A stretch of DNA of 64,000 nt from Zygnema cylindricum (taxonomy: Eukaryota; Streptophyta; Zygnematophyceae; Zygnematales; Zygnemataceae): positions 148,488 to 212,487 of the forward strand of contig JBBHKE010002363.1 in NCBI GenBank assembly GCA_037447655.1, given 5' to 3'. This document shows, piece after piece, positions 62,840-64,000 of this stretch. The stretch's first letter is position 1. Every line of letters starts with the position of its first letter. The notes beneath the pieces were generated by a model, which saw only the letters and a list, made by a program, of their open reading frames with translations, was not told where the DNA came from and did not search any database. Both the position numbers and the translations under genes were made by a program.

Positions 62840-64000
62840 TGTTGATATTTGTGTATTTTCTAAGTCTGTAATAGGATAGAAAAATGCAGAGGCATTCTGC
62901 CTCGAACTCCCCTCTCCAAGCCCCCACACTTTTTGTAGTCACTGAAGGCTGGATAGGGAGCTAGAGCCATGGCTGCCTATGCTCTCTAGAAAAGACAGGG
63001 GGTAAATTAGTAAGACCTACCAAAAGGTACTTGACGGACCCAGGAATTGATCCTGATACCTACCGTCCGTCAATCTGATCTTAGCTGGTAACTTTAGCCA
63101 TTTAGACTAGAGCTAATGTTACGACGTATGGGGTTTGATAAATATGTAAATAGTTACACGTAGACTAGTTCATTTAACTCAAAATATATACGTATTGCAT
63201 AGATACAGTTATGGATAGTACGGAGTACGGATTTCTTTATTGAAACGGATACCGCGCATTTAGTTCGACCGCGAAACAAATACCGCGCGTCTATTTTCAA
63301 CGTCTAAAAATGAAGCCGGATATGATCGGACGGCCACGATAGGCGTCGCGATCACGAGATATGTACTTTTGGCGGTTTACGGTCGTCGCCACATAGGATG
63401 ACACGTGGCACGTCAACATTGGATTGCGGCGCCACCGGAGATTACGGGAACAAATAGATATATGACATGTGTCGACATTTCAGCCATATCGTACGATTCT
63501 CGTAATAAAGTACACCGGCACCTGTACTTATCTGTACGGTACAGTAAAGTGATTGGTGCCGTACGTCAGTAGATAGGGTCTTAGAGTGAGAATAAGACTT
63601 AGAATTTTTTGAGTAGGTAGTCGCCTCTCCCAAAGAGTATCTTGTATAAATGGCTAACTTTGGGCAGCCATAACTTGTAATTTACTTGACCATTTTCACT
63701 GGTTTTTTTTTGCTGAGGACTCAGGGGAGTCCAGGCTACACAGGGGTGTAGTCGGTCAGAGTTTTTGTCTGCCAAGGTGGCGGTATTTCTAAGGGAAATT
63801 CAAAGTGGGTGAATGTGTCCAAATCTCATATTCTAACTTTGCATTCTGTGGTGGAACTGACCACACAGAAAGTGTTATTTCACAAGGGTGAATCAATATT
63901 TGGGTTCTGATTGTCAAGGGGTCAATCATTTGGGTTTATATCAACTTGGAGTCGGCACTATCTAGATAAGCTTCTTTTGGATTTGCTTACTCTGAGGGCC
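62840..64000 (+). mobile_element. Copia LTR H (long subfamily), right end outside window
   Basis: Starts TGTTGATATTTG; collinear with the solo LTR 28557-27317, so the LTR should end about 20 bp beyond the window. Target duplicate on the left would be ATGTG. Inverted-repeat arms TTGACGGAC (63031-63039) and GTCCGTCAA (63065-63073). Hairpins GACTC[AGGG]GAGTC 63718-63731 and CTACA[CAGGGG]TGTAG 63736-63751. Whether internal sequence follows is not visible. Confidence 0.88.
63645..63651 (+). promoter_or_regulatory. TATA box of LTR H
   Basis: TATAAAT, 73 bp before the GACTC hairpin. Confidence 0.72.

Overview
The window is eukaryotic nuclear DNA built almost entirely from nested LTR retrotransposons; there is no bacterial gene organisation anywhere. 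Ty1/copia elements of at least two lineages, a chromodomain Ty3/gypsy element (chromovirus) and a second Ty3/gypsy family are recognisable from gag, protease, integrase (IN), reverse transcriptase (RT) and RNase H motifs. A green-lineage host (a streptophyte alga or other plant) is my best guess from the element types and the plant-like initiator-tRNA complementarity; the sequence alone does not fix the species.

Layout: 1-3871 copia A (left end outside the window), inserted in a gypsy fragment (3872-5294). 5295-11697 copia B, broken by a solo LTR (9940-10965, TSD AGTGA) and ending in a 415-bp miniature LTR-like element that contains a tRNA-like cloverleaf (11698-12112). 12113-17702 is the only stretch not obviously retroelement: skewed purine/pyrimidine tracts, diverged direct repeats and a possible transmembrane exon. 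17703-20114 is a gag module bracketed by fragments of a gypsy-type LTR. 20115-22306 is copia C (LTR plus an open gag frame, pol lost). 23299-31273 is gypsy I on the minus strand, split by a solo LTR (27317-28557, TSD TTCTT). 31274 to beyond 62839 is one copia element, F, stretched over 31 kb by insertions: E in its 5' LTR (31478-37898, TSD CGAAG), chromovirus J in its gag (38998-46289, TSD ATGAG), and G in its protease-integrase junction (47014-59875, minus strand, TSD AAATC), which itself holds D (49147-55592, TSD CCGAA). LTR H (from 62840) interrupts F's 3' LTR and runs off the window. The deepest chain is gypsy I > F > G > D.

The copia elements A-E, G and H form one superfamily with 1.0-1.24-kb LTRs. 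Their architecture is unusual: (i) the primer binding site next to the LTR matches the anticodon arm, not the 3' end, of initiator tRNA-Met, so the PBS itself carries an ATG in the gag frame; (ii) the LTR ends with an in-frame ATG eight codons upstream, so gag begins inside the LTR; (iii) about 72 bp after the TATA box lies an array of short stem-loops with AGGG-type loops whose stems change in a compensatory way between copies; (iv) mid-LTR there is an inverted repeat resembling an acceptor/T-arm minihelix, also with compensatory changes; (v) GTAC motifs cluster upstream of the TATA box. The chromovirus carries an extra, non-retroviral reading frame between pol and the 3' LTR. These are the best candidates for something undescribed.

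Nearly every pol frame holds stops and frameshifts, many of them C-to-T type (CAG>TAG, CGA>TGA, TGG>TAG/TGA). I see no element whose complete gag-pol is open. Coordinates of TSDs, LTR ends, PBSs and hairpins were read directly; homology statements are by eye.
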